Assembly (NCBI GenBank): GCA_012735135.1
Contig: JAAYHY010000001.1
Span: 1-56,253, forward strand
From: Bacillota bacterium
GTDB lineage: Bacteria > Bacillota > UBA4882 > UBA10575
Direction: 5' to 3'
DNA: 56,253 bases
This document shows positions 1-7,723 of this stretch, piece after piece; position 1 is the stretch's first letter, and the number at the start of each line of letters is the position of its first letter. Position numbers and translations under genes: made by a program. The notes under the pieces were generated by a model that did no database searches, had not been told where the DNA came from, and saw only the letters and a program-made list of their open reading frames with translations.

Positions 1-171
1 AGCCTCTCCGCCGGCGGCGATCTTGAACCTATATTGTTATGAAAAGATGTTGACTCCGGGTTTAAAATATCGTCTCGGCGCCAATTTCTTCTTCCTCTTC
101 TCCGAACTAGTCTATCCCTGGGAAATCAATATGGCCCCCGCACCCGTTTTGGTTTAAAGATCAATTTCTAA
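1..171 (+). pseudogene. 3' remnant of a secreted beta-barrel-like protein, frameshifted
   Basis: The window opens inside a coding stretch that reads well up to the residues SELVYPWEIN near position 130. This strongly resembles SEVLYPW of the next gene. In that frame the protein would end abnormally at 155-157. The reading frame entered at position 133 instead gives a C-terminus RTRFGLKINF followed by TAA at 169-171, matching the RFGLSFKF terminus of the downstream paralogue. A one-base indel near 130 therefore separates the body from its natural terminus. The gene is incomplete at its 5' end because of the window edge. It stands in tandem 13 bases before the next copy, so the two are probably a tandem duplication. 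A sequencing error at the frameshift cannot be excluded. Confidence 0.6.
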
Positions 172-184
172 GGAGGCTAAAATT

Positions 185-631
185 ATGAAAAAAGAGCTCC
201 GGATCCCTCTGCTTTTGTTAGTCATCTTCCTTTTGCTGGGCTTGGCCCCGGCCGGCGTTTCCGCCGGCAAAAATTGGGATCAAGATGATTACACCATCGG
301 TTTTCTACAGTTATATAAGACGGAAAACAATGTTGCCAGCGGTTTAAAGTTCCGTCTGTGGCGCGATCTCTACGCCGGAACCAATATCGAGTATTACTCC
401 TCCAACCGGGACACCAAATTGCATCTGACCGGGATTTACCTTTTACCCCACGAATTTTTATTTATCAAGTTCTATTGCGGCGCCGGTTACCGCTTTTCCC
501 GGAAAAACATCGATGAATATCCCTATCTGATTTTAGGCACCCACTTCGGGATTTTTTTCTCCGAGGTGCTGTACCCTTGGGTGGACGAAGCCGGCCCGAA
601 GACCCGGTTTGGTCTCAGCTTTAAGTTTTAA
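185..631 (+). CDS. small secreted protein, predicted outer-membrane beta-barrel-like
   Basis: A 148-residue protein with a typical Sec signal peptide (residues 1-28: basic start, long Leu-rich core, Ala-X-Ala end). The mature part has alternating polar/hydrophobic stretches rich in Tyr and Phe and no internal transmembrane helix. It ends RFGLSFKF, which fits the C-terminal beta-signal of BAM-assembled outer membrane proteins (polar-x-Gly-x-x-hydrophobic-x-Phe). The start ATG has AAGGAGG at 170-176. I do not recognise a named family. The partial gene just upstream and the minus-strand gene at 35948-36505 share the same architecture. Function is unknown; a small porin-like or surface protein is possible. 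The outer-membrane location is inferred from the terminal motif only. Confidence 0.75.
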   Translation: MKKELRIPLLLLVIFLLLGLAPAGVSAGKNWDQDDYTIGFLQLYKTENNVASGLKFRLWRDLYAGTNIEYYSSNRDTKLHLTGIYLLPHEFLFIKFYCGAGYRFSRKNIDEYPYLILGTHFGIFFSEVLYPWVDEAGPKTRFGLSFKF

Positions 632-638
632 GGGCGGG

Positions 639-3600
639 TTACCCCAATTTCCGGTCGGAAGGCCACAGGGTCATCCGTTGATAACCCGCTTCAAAGCCGA
701 GGGCGGCAAGGATCTCTTTGGCCCGGGTTTGGCTAACCGGTTCCCCGTTAAAACTGTGCACAATAATCTTTTGGTCCGGATAAGCCGGATATAAGACGGT
801 CATCAGCGCCTTCAAGCCTTCCTCCACCAGCGACGGGGGGACAGGTCCCAAAGTTTGCAGGCGGAGGTTCCGCCCCGCAGCGGCCAAGATTGGCCGGCCG
901 TCGGCAAAGACCAGATAATCCCCGGTGGGTTTCCTGGCTTCCGGTATCTCCGGCCATTCTGTTATGTAAAGCAACGGGTTGGCCGGATCGGACCAAGCCA
1001 AGGCCCAGCACCGCTCGGACGCTTCACCGGAGACGTTAAGGACGGCCAAAGCCTGAGGAAGCGCATATTGAACCCCGCTTAATCCTTTGATGAAATAGCC
1101 CCGGTGCACCCGGCCGAGGTTCTCCAAGACGGCAAAGAGCGGCGCAACCTCACCCCAGGAGATCCCCTCCGCCTGCGCGATTTCCCGGCAGACAACACCA
1201 TACTGGTGAAACAGGGACCGGATCAGCATTTCCCGGTCGGGCTTTATTGGAGGCAACACCGACCACCTCCCCATCTGGGCCATCACCGCCGGTTGGATTA
1301 CCCCGTAAGCCCCGAGCCGGTCCTGGGGTTTGGTGCGGAGTAGATAGCGGACCGGGCCAAAGGAATCGTTGGTAATCGCCCCTTGGAGCATGAGTTCTTC
1401 CAAGGCCTGCCAGACGGTGGGGGTTGGAAGCCGGGTTTCCCTTAAGAGGAAGGGTAAGGTTTCCGCCCCTTTCTGCATTAACAAATCCAGAATTAACCGG
1501 CCGGACGCGGACAACCCGGAAAGAGCGGGTAACGTCTCTGCTGTTTGCTCGCGTCCCGGGGAGGCGGCTTCCTCCGGTCCGGCGCTTTTTTCGCCGGTTG
1601 ATTGGAAGCCATCGGTGTCCGGATTAAGGGGCGTCGCTCCGGATAAAAAGAGTTGTTCCTCTTCGTCGCCGGGAAGGCGGAAAGACTCAATCCTGATCTG
1701 TAAATGATCCGCCGTGCCCCGGGCCCGCCATTGGAACTGCCCGCTGGCAAAGAGCCTGTCCAAAAGGGAAGGTTTGTACCCCCGCACCCGGACGGGGAGG
1801 AGATGTCGTTCCCAGTCGGCCGCCGGAAACCAGCAACCGCTTAATTGGGCCAAGGTTTCGGCCAGCCCTTCCATCTCACTCCGTTCTCCGGTCACCCCCT
1901 GCCAGCGGGCGAGGAAAGCCGCATACTCCCGGGGTTCCCGGAGACGGGTGCGGGCCTTGACCTCCTGCCGCCCCCGCACAAGGCTTCGCCGGTGAATCTC
2001 CCTTAAGATCTCGGGATCACACCATTCTTCCCCCTGGCCACCGGGGATAAACTCTCCGGCTTCCGCCAGCCCGACAGAGGCCAAAGCGGCCAGTTCTTCC
2101 TCGACCTCCGGCAAGGTCCAGCCGTAACGGGCGGCAAGCTCCCGGGCGGTAAATGGGCCGTGGGTCCGGACATACCGCTGAATAATCCGGGCTTTCGCCT
2201 CCCGGTAAGTTGGGGGGGACCCCGGAAAAGCACCCAGAGCACCTCTCCCATTGGCTTCCATCCCATCAATCCCTTTCCCGCCGGCTTTCTCCCCTTCCTT
2301 CGCTCTTCCTTCCCGAACCGTGGCTCCTGGGAGCCCCATTAAGTACGTGGCCAGTTCGTCCCGGTTAACCAGTAACTGCCGGCCGCCCCCGCCTCCGGCC
2401 GCGGTCCTGTGGTCAGCTTCAAAATCAACCCCGGAGTGAGCCCCGGTCTCGGTCTTGGGGTTAAGCTTAGGCCCGGCCTTTGGTTCCACCTCGACCAAGA
2501 CGGCAAGCCCTTTGGCCTGTAAAGCGGAGAGGATCGCCCGTACCTCCCCTTCCCGTTGGGGAAAGGCCTCAGCGATCTCAAGGTCGGTCAGATCCCCGCA
2601 CCGCGTAAGCCAGTACCGGACCCGCTCCTCGCTCAGCTCCTTCGCCACCAGGTCAATCCCCCGGGCTTTCCGGTCCACCTCCTTAATGATGTCGGTCCGG
2701 AATAAATCGCGAAAGCCGCCCCGGCCGGCAATGGTTCTCAAGGTCGCCGCGCCCAGCCCAAAAAGGCGCTCGCCCCCTTCCACCTTCGGCGTATCGGTAT
2801 CATACATAAAATTGGCCACAAAATTAAAGAGGTGGCCATGGGCAAAGGGAGAAGGGGTCTGGTGCTGTTTCCGGTAAATCTGGATCTTTCCGGTTCCAAC
2901 CTCCGCGAGCACGGAATAGAGACCATCCAGATCCAAATAATCCTGGAAAATTTCCCGGTAGGCCTCGACCACCAGGGGGAAATCCCGATCTCTGGTCACG
3001 ATCTGCAGTAAGTTATCGGCCCGGATCCTAGCCAACCAAAGGGGGACCCTTTTTCCGCCGTACCCGCCCCGGGGCATCACTAACGAACGTTGGGCAACGT
3101 GGCGAAAGACCGCGCCGAAGATGGGCGTTCCGGCCAAGCCCTTCCCTAGTTTCTCTTCGATCGCCCCGGCCGCTAAACCCGGCCAGTCGATGGCTGGCGG
3201 CGTGCTCCCCCGTGGCACACTAAACATAATCCCATCATCCTGGGTAATAAAGGGGAATTTCGCCCCCAGGCTTTCTTCCCAGGCGGCATTGATCAATAAA
3301 GCCAGCGGCAGAAGAACCCGGTTCCCAAAGGTGGAGTGGATAAGCAGGCGCCATTCACCGGCCTCGTCGGGAAACTCCTCAAGGACAATCCGGCGGTCGG
3401 TAGGTAAATAACCAACCGCGCGTTTTTGGGCGGCCAGATAATTATAGAGGTTCTTGGCCACCTCCGGACCGAAGCCGCACCCGGTCTGGAGATAAGGGAG
3501 GAGTTCCCCCGCCTCCAGCTTTGCCTCGAGCCTTCCCAGAAAGGCGCCGATCCGTTTCCCCAGCTCATAAGAGCGTCCCCCCTGTTCCGCCCGCCAAAAG

Positions 3601-5348
3601 GGAACATGGGCCTCACCCTTGCCCGCCGGGGAAACAATGACCCGGTCCTGCCGGATCTCTTCAATCCGCCAGACCGAAGTCCCCAGGACAAACCGGTCGT
3701 TCAACCGTCGTTCGTACACAAACTCTTCATCCAATTCGCCCAAGCGCACATTGGACCCGGCCAGATAAACCCCGAAATAACCCCGGTCCGGAATGGTGCC
3801 GCCGGCCGTGTAGACCAGCCTTTTCCCGTAAGCATCCGGTTTGATCACACCCGCACTCCGGTCCCAATAGAGGCGGGGACGTAAATCCAAATACTCCTTG
3901 CTTTCGTAAACCCCGCTTAGCATGGCCAGCACCCGTTCGAAATCAGTCCGGGCCAAAGTATGATAATTATAGGCGGAACGCACTATTTGCCAGGCCTTCT
4001 CCACCTGCTCCTCTCCGGTGGCGGTCATCGCCACCAGTTGTTGGGCCAAAATATCCAAGCAGTTCAGGGGGGCTTTCATCTGCTCGACCCGGCCCGCCTT
4101 CATCTCCTGAAGCAGGGCGGCCGCTTCCAGAAGGTCTGCCCGGTTCTTGGGAATGATCCGTCCCTTACTGGGCAGATTGATGACGTGTCCGGCCCGTCCC
4201 ACCCGTTGTAACCCCCGGGCAACCTCCTTGGGCGACTCCAGTTGGATCACCAGATCAATCTCGCCCACATCGATCCCCAGTTCCAAAGAGGCGGTCGCCA
4301 CCACACACTTCAGCTCTCCGGATTTCAGTTTTCTCTCCACTTCCAGCCGGATCTCCCGGGCCAAACTACCATGGTGGGTCCGGGCAATCTCTTGCCCCGC
4401 AATCTTATTCAGATTGGCGGTCACCCGTTCGGCCAACCGCCGGTTATTAACGAAAACCAGCGTCGAACGGTGCTGACGCACCAAATCCGCCACCTGTTGG
4501 TAGATCGACGGCCAGATTGTTTTCTCCGGTAACTCCCGCAGGTTGGGTACGGGCAGGCTGATCCGGAGATCCAGTTCTTTTCGTTGGCCGGTGTCCACAA
4601 TGGACACCGGCCGCGGCCGCCACGCCCCGCTCTCCGGATCCTGCTCATACCCGCCGAGAAAGGCGGCCACTTCCTGTAGCGGGCGGATGGTGGCGGATAA
4701 ACCGATCCGCTGGAGGCGCTTATCCGGGCCGGCTGCCTCCGCCACCAGACTTTCCAGGCGTTCCAGCGAGAGCGCCAGATAGGCGCCGCGTTTTTCTGTG
4801 AAAAGCGTATGGATTTCATCCACGATTAAACAACGGACCGTCTTTAAGATCTCCCGGGCTTTGGAGGACAGCATCAAAAAAAGCGACTCGGGCGTGGTGA
4901 TCAGGATCTGCGGCGGCCGGCGTAACATCCGTTGCCGCTCGGACCCGGGGGTATCACCACTCCGGACCGCTCTGGTGATCTCCGGAAGCTCCCGCCCCAG
5001 CTTTGCGCTGTATTCCCGGATACCCTTAAGGGGGAGTTCCAAGTTGCGGTAGATATCATTATTCAAGGCTTTCAGCGGGGAGACATACAAAACCTTCACC
5101 CCGCGGTTCTTTGCCGTCCCAAGCTTCAGCACCGCCGCATCCTGCTCCATTTCGCGGTAAAGCCTGTCAATGGCCTTTAAAAAAGCCGCCAGCGTCTTTC
5201 CGGAACCGGGCGGCGCCAAAAGGAGCACATTTTCGCCGGCGGCGATCCGTGGCCATCCCTCCGCTTGGGGAGGCGGTGGTGTACCGAATGTTTCCGTAAA
5301 CCATTGGGCGACAAGGGGATGGAAATCCTTCAAGGCAGGATGGGGCAC
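639..5348 (-). CDS. lhr: Lhr-type ATP-dependent helicase, full length (Lhr-Core plus C-terminal extension)
   Basis: At 1569 residues it matches full-length bacterial Lhr (about 1,500) rather than the shorter Lhr-Core. Visible motifs are Walker A APPGSGKT (residues 45-52), motif Ia YVSPLKALNND, motif Ib TTPESL, motif II DEIH (177-180), SAT (GLSATI), ATASLELGIDVG and the motif VI region QRVGRAGH. The middle carries the winged-helix and Lhr-specific domain; the last roughly 700 residues form the Lhr C-terminal domain with an AlkZ-like winged-helix character. Known members are 3'-to-5' ssDNA translocases linked to DNA repair. The start is a GTG preceded by AAGAGGTG. The gene appears monocistronic and is convergent with the small secreted-protein gene, seven bases from its stop. 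Confidence 0.93.
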   Translation of the reverse strand: MPHPALKDFHPLVAQWFTETFGTPPPPQAEGWPRIAAGENVLLLAPPGSGKTLAAFLKAIDRLYREMEQDAAVLKLGTAKNRGVKVLYVSPLKALNNDIYRNLELPLKGIREYSAKLGRELPEITRAVRSGDTPGSERQRMLRRPPQILITTPESLFLMLSSKAREILKTVRCLIVDEIHTLFTEKRGAYLALSLERLESLVAEAAGPDKRLQRIGLSATIRPLQEVAAFLGGYEQDPESGAWRPRPVSIVDTGQRKELDLRISLPVPNLRELPEKTIWPSIYQQVADLVRQHRSTLVFVNNRRLAERVTANLNKIAGQEIARTHHGSLAREIRLEVERKLKSGELKCVVATASLELGIDVGEIDLVIQLESPKEVARGLQRVGRAGHVINLPSKGRIIPKNRADLLEAAALLQEMKAGRVEQMKAPLNCLDILAQQLVAMTATGEEQVEKAWQIVRSAYNYHTLARTDFERVLAMLSGVYESKEYLDLRPRLYWDRSAGVIKPDAYGKRLVYTAGGTIPDRGYFGVYLAGSNVRLGELDEEFVYERRLNDRFVLGTSVWRIEEIRQDRVIVSPAGKGEAHVPFWRAEQGGRSYELGKRIGAFLGRLEAKLEAGELLPYLQTGCGFGPEVAKNLYNYLAAQKRAVGYLPTDRRIVLEEFPDEAGEWRLLIHSTFGNRVLLPLALLINAAWEESLGAKFPFITQDDGIMFSVPRGSTPPAIDWPGLAAGAIEEKLGKGLAGTPIFGAVFRHVAQRSLVMPRGGYGGKRVPLWLARIRADNLLQIVTRDRDFPLVVEAYREIFQDYLDLDGLYSVLAEVGTGKIQIYRKQHQTPSPFAHGHLFNFVANFMYDTDTPKVEGGERLFGLGAATLRTIAGRGGFRDLFRTDIIKEVDRKARGIDLVAKELSEERVRYWLTRCGDLTDLEIAEAFPQREGEVRAILSALQAKGLAVLVEVEPKAGPKLNPKTETGAHSGVDFEADHRTAAGGGGGRQLLVNRDELATYLMGLPGATVREGRAKEGEKAGGKGIDGMEANGRGALGAFPGSPPTYREAKARIIQRYVRTHGPFTARELAARYGWTLPEVEEELAALASVGLAEAGEFIPGGQGEEWCDPEILREIHRRSLVRGRQEVKARTRLREPREYAAFLARWQGVTGERSEMEGLAETLAQLSGCWFPAADWERHLLPVRVRGYKPSLLDRLFASGQFQWRARGTADHLQIRIESFRLPGDEEEQLFLSGATPLNPDTDGFQSTGEKSAGPEEAASPGREQTAETLPALSGLSASGRLILDLLMQKGAETLPFLLRETRLPTPTVWQALEELMLQGAITNDSFGPVRYLLRTKPQDRLGAYGVIQPAVMAQMGRWSVLPPIKPDREMLIRSLFHQYGVVCREIAQAEGISWGEVAPLFAVLENLGRVHRGYFIKGLSGVQYALPQALAVLNVSGEASERCWALAWSDPANPLLYITEWPEIPEARKPTGDYLVFADGRPILAAAGRNLRLQTLGPVPPSLVEEGLKALMTVLYPAYPDQKIIVHSFNGEPVSQTRAKEILAALGFEAGYQRMTLWPSDRKLG

Positions 5349-5450
5349 GGAAAAACACCTCTTCTTTTTTGTACCAAAGATCGTGCCTCACGACCGGACT
5401 TCTTTGAGGGCTTTTCAGCAACACCAGTGCGGAGGCTCGATGGTCCTTCC

Positions 5451-5678
5451 CTATTCTTCCTCTAATTCCCGATTCCAACAAGTCAAACAGATGTCATAGG
5501 GGTTATCCCGTGAACCGGGATCCTCTGAATTCAAAAAGCAATTAACAGTTTTATCTTTGACTGGAGCATTTTTGAATAAGTTGCCCGGACATTTGTTAAT
5601 CACCAGATCTCTTTGGTTAACAGCCGGATTCTTGGATAAATAGGCTTTAAGGTATGTCACAAAATTCATCCCTTTCAT
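5451..5678 (-). CDS. hypothetical small cysteine-containing protein
   Basis: A 75-residue reading frame with an acidic C-terminus (ELEEE) and four cysteines, arranged CPGN, NCF and CLTC. The last pair could bind a metal as a small zinc knuckle. Two in-frame ATGs lie at 5678 and 5669. An AAAGGG sits directly against the second ATG, too close for a normal Shine-Dalgarno, so the start is uncertain. I recognise no family. It lies about 100 bases upstream of lhr on the same strand and could be co-transcribed. Base composition is more AT-rich than lhr. It may be a genuine small gene or a chance frame. Confidence 0.45.
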   Translation of the reverse strand: MKGMNFVTYLKAYLSKNPAVNQRDLVINKCPGNLFKNAPVKDKTVNCFLNSEDPGSRDNPYDICLTCWNRELEEE

Positions 5679-5739
5679 TAGTGTGTTCTGTTAATAAGTA
5701 TAACATATAATAGCGGATGTTTGTGAAATATTTATCAAT

Positions 5740-5913
5740 CTAACTGCATCCGGGCAATGCTAGTTTGCTATAAATTAGGTTCGTCTCATTTTTACGTACC
5801 ATGGCTATTTTTAAAAATCCACATTTCCTTTTTTTGGCAATTAGACCTCTCCTTGAATTTGGTATTTGCTCTTCGTCAAGCACATCAAAGACAATACGTC
5901 CCTTTCTTGACAT
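5740..5913 (-). CDS. hypothetical small basic protein
   Basis: A 57-residue reading frame starting MSRKGRIVF, chosen because AAAGGT lies about six bases before this ATG; a longer frame to 5988 has no such site. The product is Lys/Arg-rich (SRRGLIAKKRKCGF) with two cysteines and no signal peptide or membrane segment. Its start codon overlaps the -35 box of the plus-strand promoter at 5907-5935, so the two would be divergent and mutually exclusive. No family is recognised. AT-rich composition sets it apart from lhr. It may be a remnant of acquired DNA. Confidence 0.35.
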   Translation of the reverse strand: MSRKGRIVFDVLDEEQIPNSRRGLIAKKRKCGFLKIAMVRKNETNLIYSKLALPGCS

Positions 5914-5935
5914 TTTGAGACCTTTATTATACAAT
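5907..5935 (+). promoter_or_regulatory. sigma-A type promoter, copy 1 of a repeated promoter-leader unit
   Basis: TTGACA at 5907-5912 and TACAAT at 5930-5935 are separated by exactly 17 bases. Related promoters with the same spacing and a similar spacer occur at 6798-6826 and 7510-7538. It would start transcription near 5942 and produce the leader upstream of the chimeric gene at 6119. Confidence 0.7.
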
Positions 5936-5942
5936 TGTTTTA

Positions 5943-6083
5943 ACTTATAACAAGCAGTTTGGTAGAACGGTAGGAAATAGGAAGGCAAAGGGACAGACTT
6001 TAGCCGCCTCTCATGGAAAGATGGGGTTAACTGTTCCGTTTTGTGTAAAAGAAGCGCTCCTACCGGAGCGCTTTTCCTTTTTC
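5943..6083 (+). promoter_or_regulatory. 5' leader RNA with intrinsic terminator (copy 1), candidate riboswitch/attenuator
   Basis: About 110 transcribed bases precede a strong intrinsic terminator: AAGCGCTCC (6052-6060), loop TACC, GGAGCGCTT (6065-6073), then a T-rich tract. A short closing stem CAGTT / AACTG can form around the purine-rich core. The leader is repeated almost without gaps at 7546-7690. The core contains CAAAGGGACAGA, faintly like the 3' part of a glycine riboswitch, but the rest of that aptamer is missing. The ligand or factor is unknown. The arrangement (promoter, structured leader, terminator, then ribosome binding site) is that of a transcription attenuator. Confidence 0.5.
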
Positions 6084-6118
6084 CGCCAGGAAGCCAAGGA
6101 AAAAGGAGAGTGGACGCC

Positions 6119-6559
6119 TTGAAGAAAAAAGGGGTTTTATGGTTAGCCGTTATTCTTGTGATCGTCGCAGGAGCGCTCTTTTTTCTGCTCCGTAAACCGG
6201 CAACGGAAACATTGATGAAAACTCTTCTATTTGTTTTTTTAAGTCTTTCTTATTTAACAGTATGTTTACTTTTAGTGTCACTTGACAAAAAACATAATAT
6301 TATTAATTCTATAGTTTTACTATTTTTATCTTTATTTGTTTTTTTTGCAGTAAATCATGAAAGTCAAACCTTTATGGTTTTAAACCTTTTATGGGAAGTA
6401 TGGTACGTATTGTTTAATGGTACTTCTTATTTTGCTCATCGTTCGTCCAATGGAAAGATAAAACTACACAATTATAGTTTCCTGATCTGGGGTTTATTCG
6501 TACCCTATAATGCTATTTTTGCATTAACATGTTATTTATTTCTAAAATTCGGATTATAA
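6119..6559 (+). CDS. chimeric membrane protein: ABC binding-protein N-terminus fused to an AT-rich hydrophobic protein
   Basis: The TTG start at 6119 has GGAGAG nine bases before it, as in the paralogue at 7724. The first about 30 residues (KKGVLWLAV...LLRKPATETL) are nearly the N-terminal anchor of the ABC substrate-binding protein encoded at 7724. After that the sequence switches to an unrelated, very AT-rich membrane protein with about four hydrophobic segments and no recognised family. An internal ATG at the junction (MKTLLFVF, near 6214) could be the ancestral start of that protein. The gene therefore looks like the 5' end of a duplicated transporter gene joined to acquired DNA. Whether the 146-residue product is made is unknown. 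Confidence 0.5.
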   Translation: MKKKGVLWLAVILVIVAGALFFLLRKPATETLMKTLLFVFLSLSYLTVCLLLVSLDKKHNIINSIVLLFLSLFVFFAVNHESQTFMVLNLLWEVWYVLFNGTSYFAHRSSNGKIKLHNYSFLIWGLFVPYNAIFALTCYLFLKFGL

Positions 6560-6797
6560 TTCTATTTTATCAGTATTAATAGAAGTAACAAACTATTCTT
6601 AGCCTGGCGGAAAGTAGCTTAACCTGGTGGGGTCCCAATGGAAAATTACGAACTAAACTTGACACAATCTACTTTTTCAAAGATTAACTTCCACTAAATA
6701 ACTTAAAAAAATAATATCTACACTTACTCTTAAGAGGGTAGATTTTACCTTTTTAAATTAAGAAGGGGGAAGCTAATCAGCAGGACGTCCCCTTTTC

Positions 6798-6931
6798 TTG
6801 ACTTTTCCTAGCCTTTAGTATACAATGGTGGCGGTGTTTTATTCTGGGCAGTTGTGACTGTAATTGTCGCAGGATGTGGCGCTTTAGGTTTTTACAATGG
6901 AAAAAAGGATACCGATAAAGAATATGAATAA
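6798..6931 (+). pseudogene. third, degraded copy of the promoter plus N-terminal anchor segment
   Basis: TTGACT (6798-6803) and TACAAT (6821-6826), 17 bases apart, repeat the promoter at 7510 including its upstream C/T-rich flank. The leader and terminator are missing: directly after the -10 box an open frame reads GGVLFWAVV and then VIVAGCGALG, which resembles GVLWLAV...VAG of the binding-protein N-terminus, and ends in TAA at 6929-6931. No good start codon is present. The 6560-6797 stretch before it shows no gene. Confidence 0.45.
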
Positions 6932-6963
6932 AATATTTGTTTTACTTCTTTAGTCTTAAGTTG

Positions 6964-7004
6964 GTCTTATTGTCAAGCCTGGATATCAGGCTTGACAATA
7001 AGAC
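6964..7004. repeat. perfect 18-bp inverted repeat
   Basis: GTCTTATTGTCAAGCCTG (6964-6981) and its exact reverse complement (6987-7004) are separated by five bases (GATAT). It is far longer than most terminators and has only a short T run after it. It could be a terminator for the element before it or an end of a mobile fragment. Confidence 0.8.
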
Positions 7005-7036
7005 TTTAAATACTTTCTTCATAAAGTGGGTGATTA

Positions 7037-7195
7037 ATGATGTCCGACCTTTGGAATAATTTAAAAGAGTATATAAAAGCAAATTTCACTCCTCTAGAAC
7101 TTAAGTTGTGGTTGCTTGTTGTAATAGGATTCGTTTCATATTTCCTAGGTAGAGCTTTAGGCGTCTTTTATTCACATTTAATACATTCACGCTAA
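7037..7195 (+). CDS. small single-pass membrane protein, hypothetical
   Basis: A 51-52 residue frame with two adjacent ATGs (7037 and 7040) and GTGGGTGA a few bases upstream. It has an amphipathic N-terminus (MSDLWNNLKEYIK) and one predicted transmembrane helix of about 20 residues (LKLWLLVVIGFVSYFLG). No family recognised. It sits in the AT-rich island downstream of the inverted repeat. The clear helix and usable ribosome binding site support a real gene, but short length keeps confidence low. Confidence 0.4.
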   Translation: MMSDLWNNLKEYIKANFTPLELKLWLLVVIGFVSYFLGRALGVFYSHLIHSR

Positions 7196-7509
7196 TCCTT
7201 ATTTTTTTATTATTTTCAGTAATATTATTTGCGTTGTGAGTTTACCTCCATTAAATATACTCTGCGTAAAATAAATATTCCTTATATTTCACTTTTATGG
7301 GCTTATAGAACTGTCCAGATGTCATAATAATTCTTTCGATATTAAAAAAAGTATTGCTTCTTTCTAACGCCCGGAGAATATTATTAACCTAAAAAATCTA
7401 TCTTAATAACAACAAAAGCTAAGAACAGATCGACGCCCTTCTGCTTTTAAAGCTCAAAGGTCTTCAAAAACCTGGGGGAAACCGAGCAGCAAGATGCTCC
7501 CCCCTTTTC
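7196..7509. other. AT-rich non-coding stretch
   Basis: No convincing reading frame or RNA gene is seen. The last about 40 bases (from 7470, GGGGGAAACCGAGCAGCAAG...) repeat the flank upstream of the promoter copy at 6798 (from about 6765). Confidence 0.5.
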
Positions 7510-7538
7510 TTGACTTTTCCCAGCCTTTAGTATAAAAT
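7510..7538 (+). promoter_or_regulatory. sigma-A type promoter of the ABC transporter operon (copy 3)
   Basis: TTGACT at 7510-7515 and TAAAAT at 7533-7538 with 17 bases between. This is the copy that still drives the complete leader and the intact binding-protein gene. Confidence 0.7.
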
Positions 7539-7545
7539 TGTTTTG

Positions 7546-7690
7546 ATTTATATCAGCAGTTTGGTAGAACGGTAGGAAATAGGAAAGCAAAAGGGACAGA
7601 CTTTAGCTCGCCACCCGTTGGCAGGATGGGGTTAACTGTTCTGTTTCGCAAAAAAGAAGCGCTCCTACCGGAGCGCTTTTCCTTTTTCCA
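7546..7690 (+). promoter_or_regulatory. 5' leader RNA with intrinsic terminator (copy 2), candidate riboswitch/attenuator
   Basis: Nearly the same leader as at 5943-6083. Terminator arms AAGCGCTCC (7657-7665) and GGAGCGCTT (7670-7678) enclose TACC and are followed by a T-rich run. The possible closing stem CAGTT/AACTG (about 7556 and 7633) is kept in both copies. It precedes the TrpXYZ-like transporter genes. It lacks T-box landmarks (no TGGNACCGCG), so control by uncharged tRNA is unlikely. The ligand is unknown. Confidence 0.5.
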
Positions 7691-7723
7691 CCAGGAAACC
7701 AAGGGAAAAGGAGAGTGGACCAG

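Noticed and set aside
7546-7690. Glycine riboswitch
   Set aside because: Only AAAGGGACAGA resembles the aptamer; the GCCGAAGG core and the second aptamer are absent.
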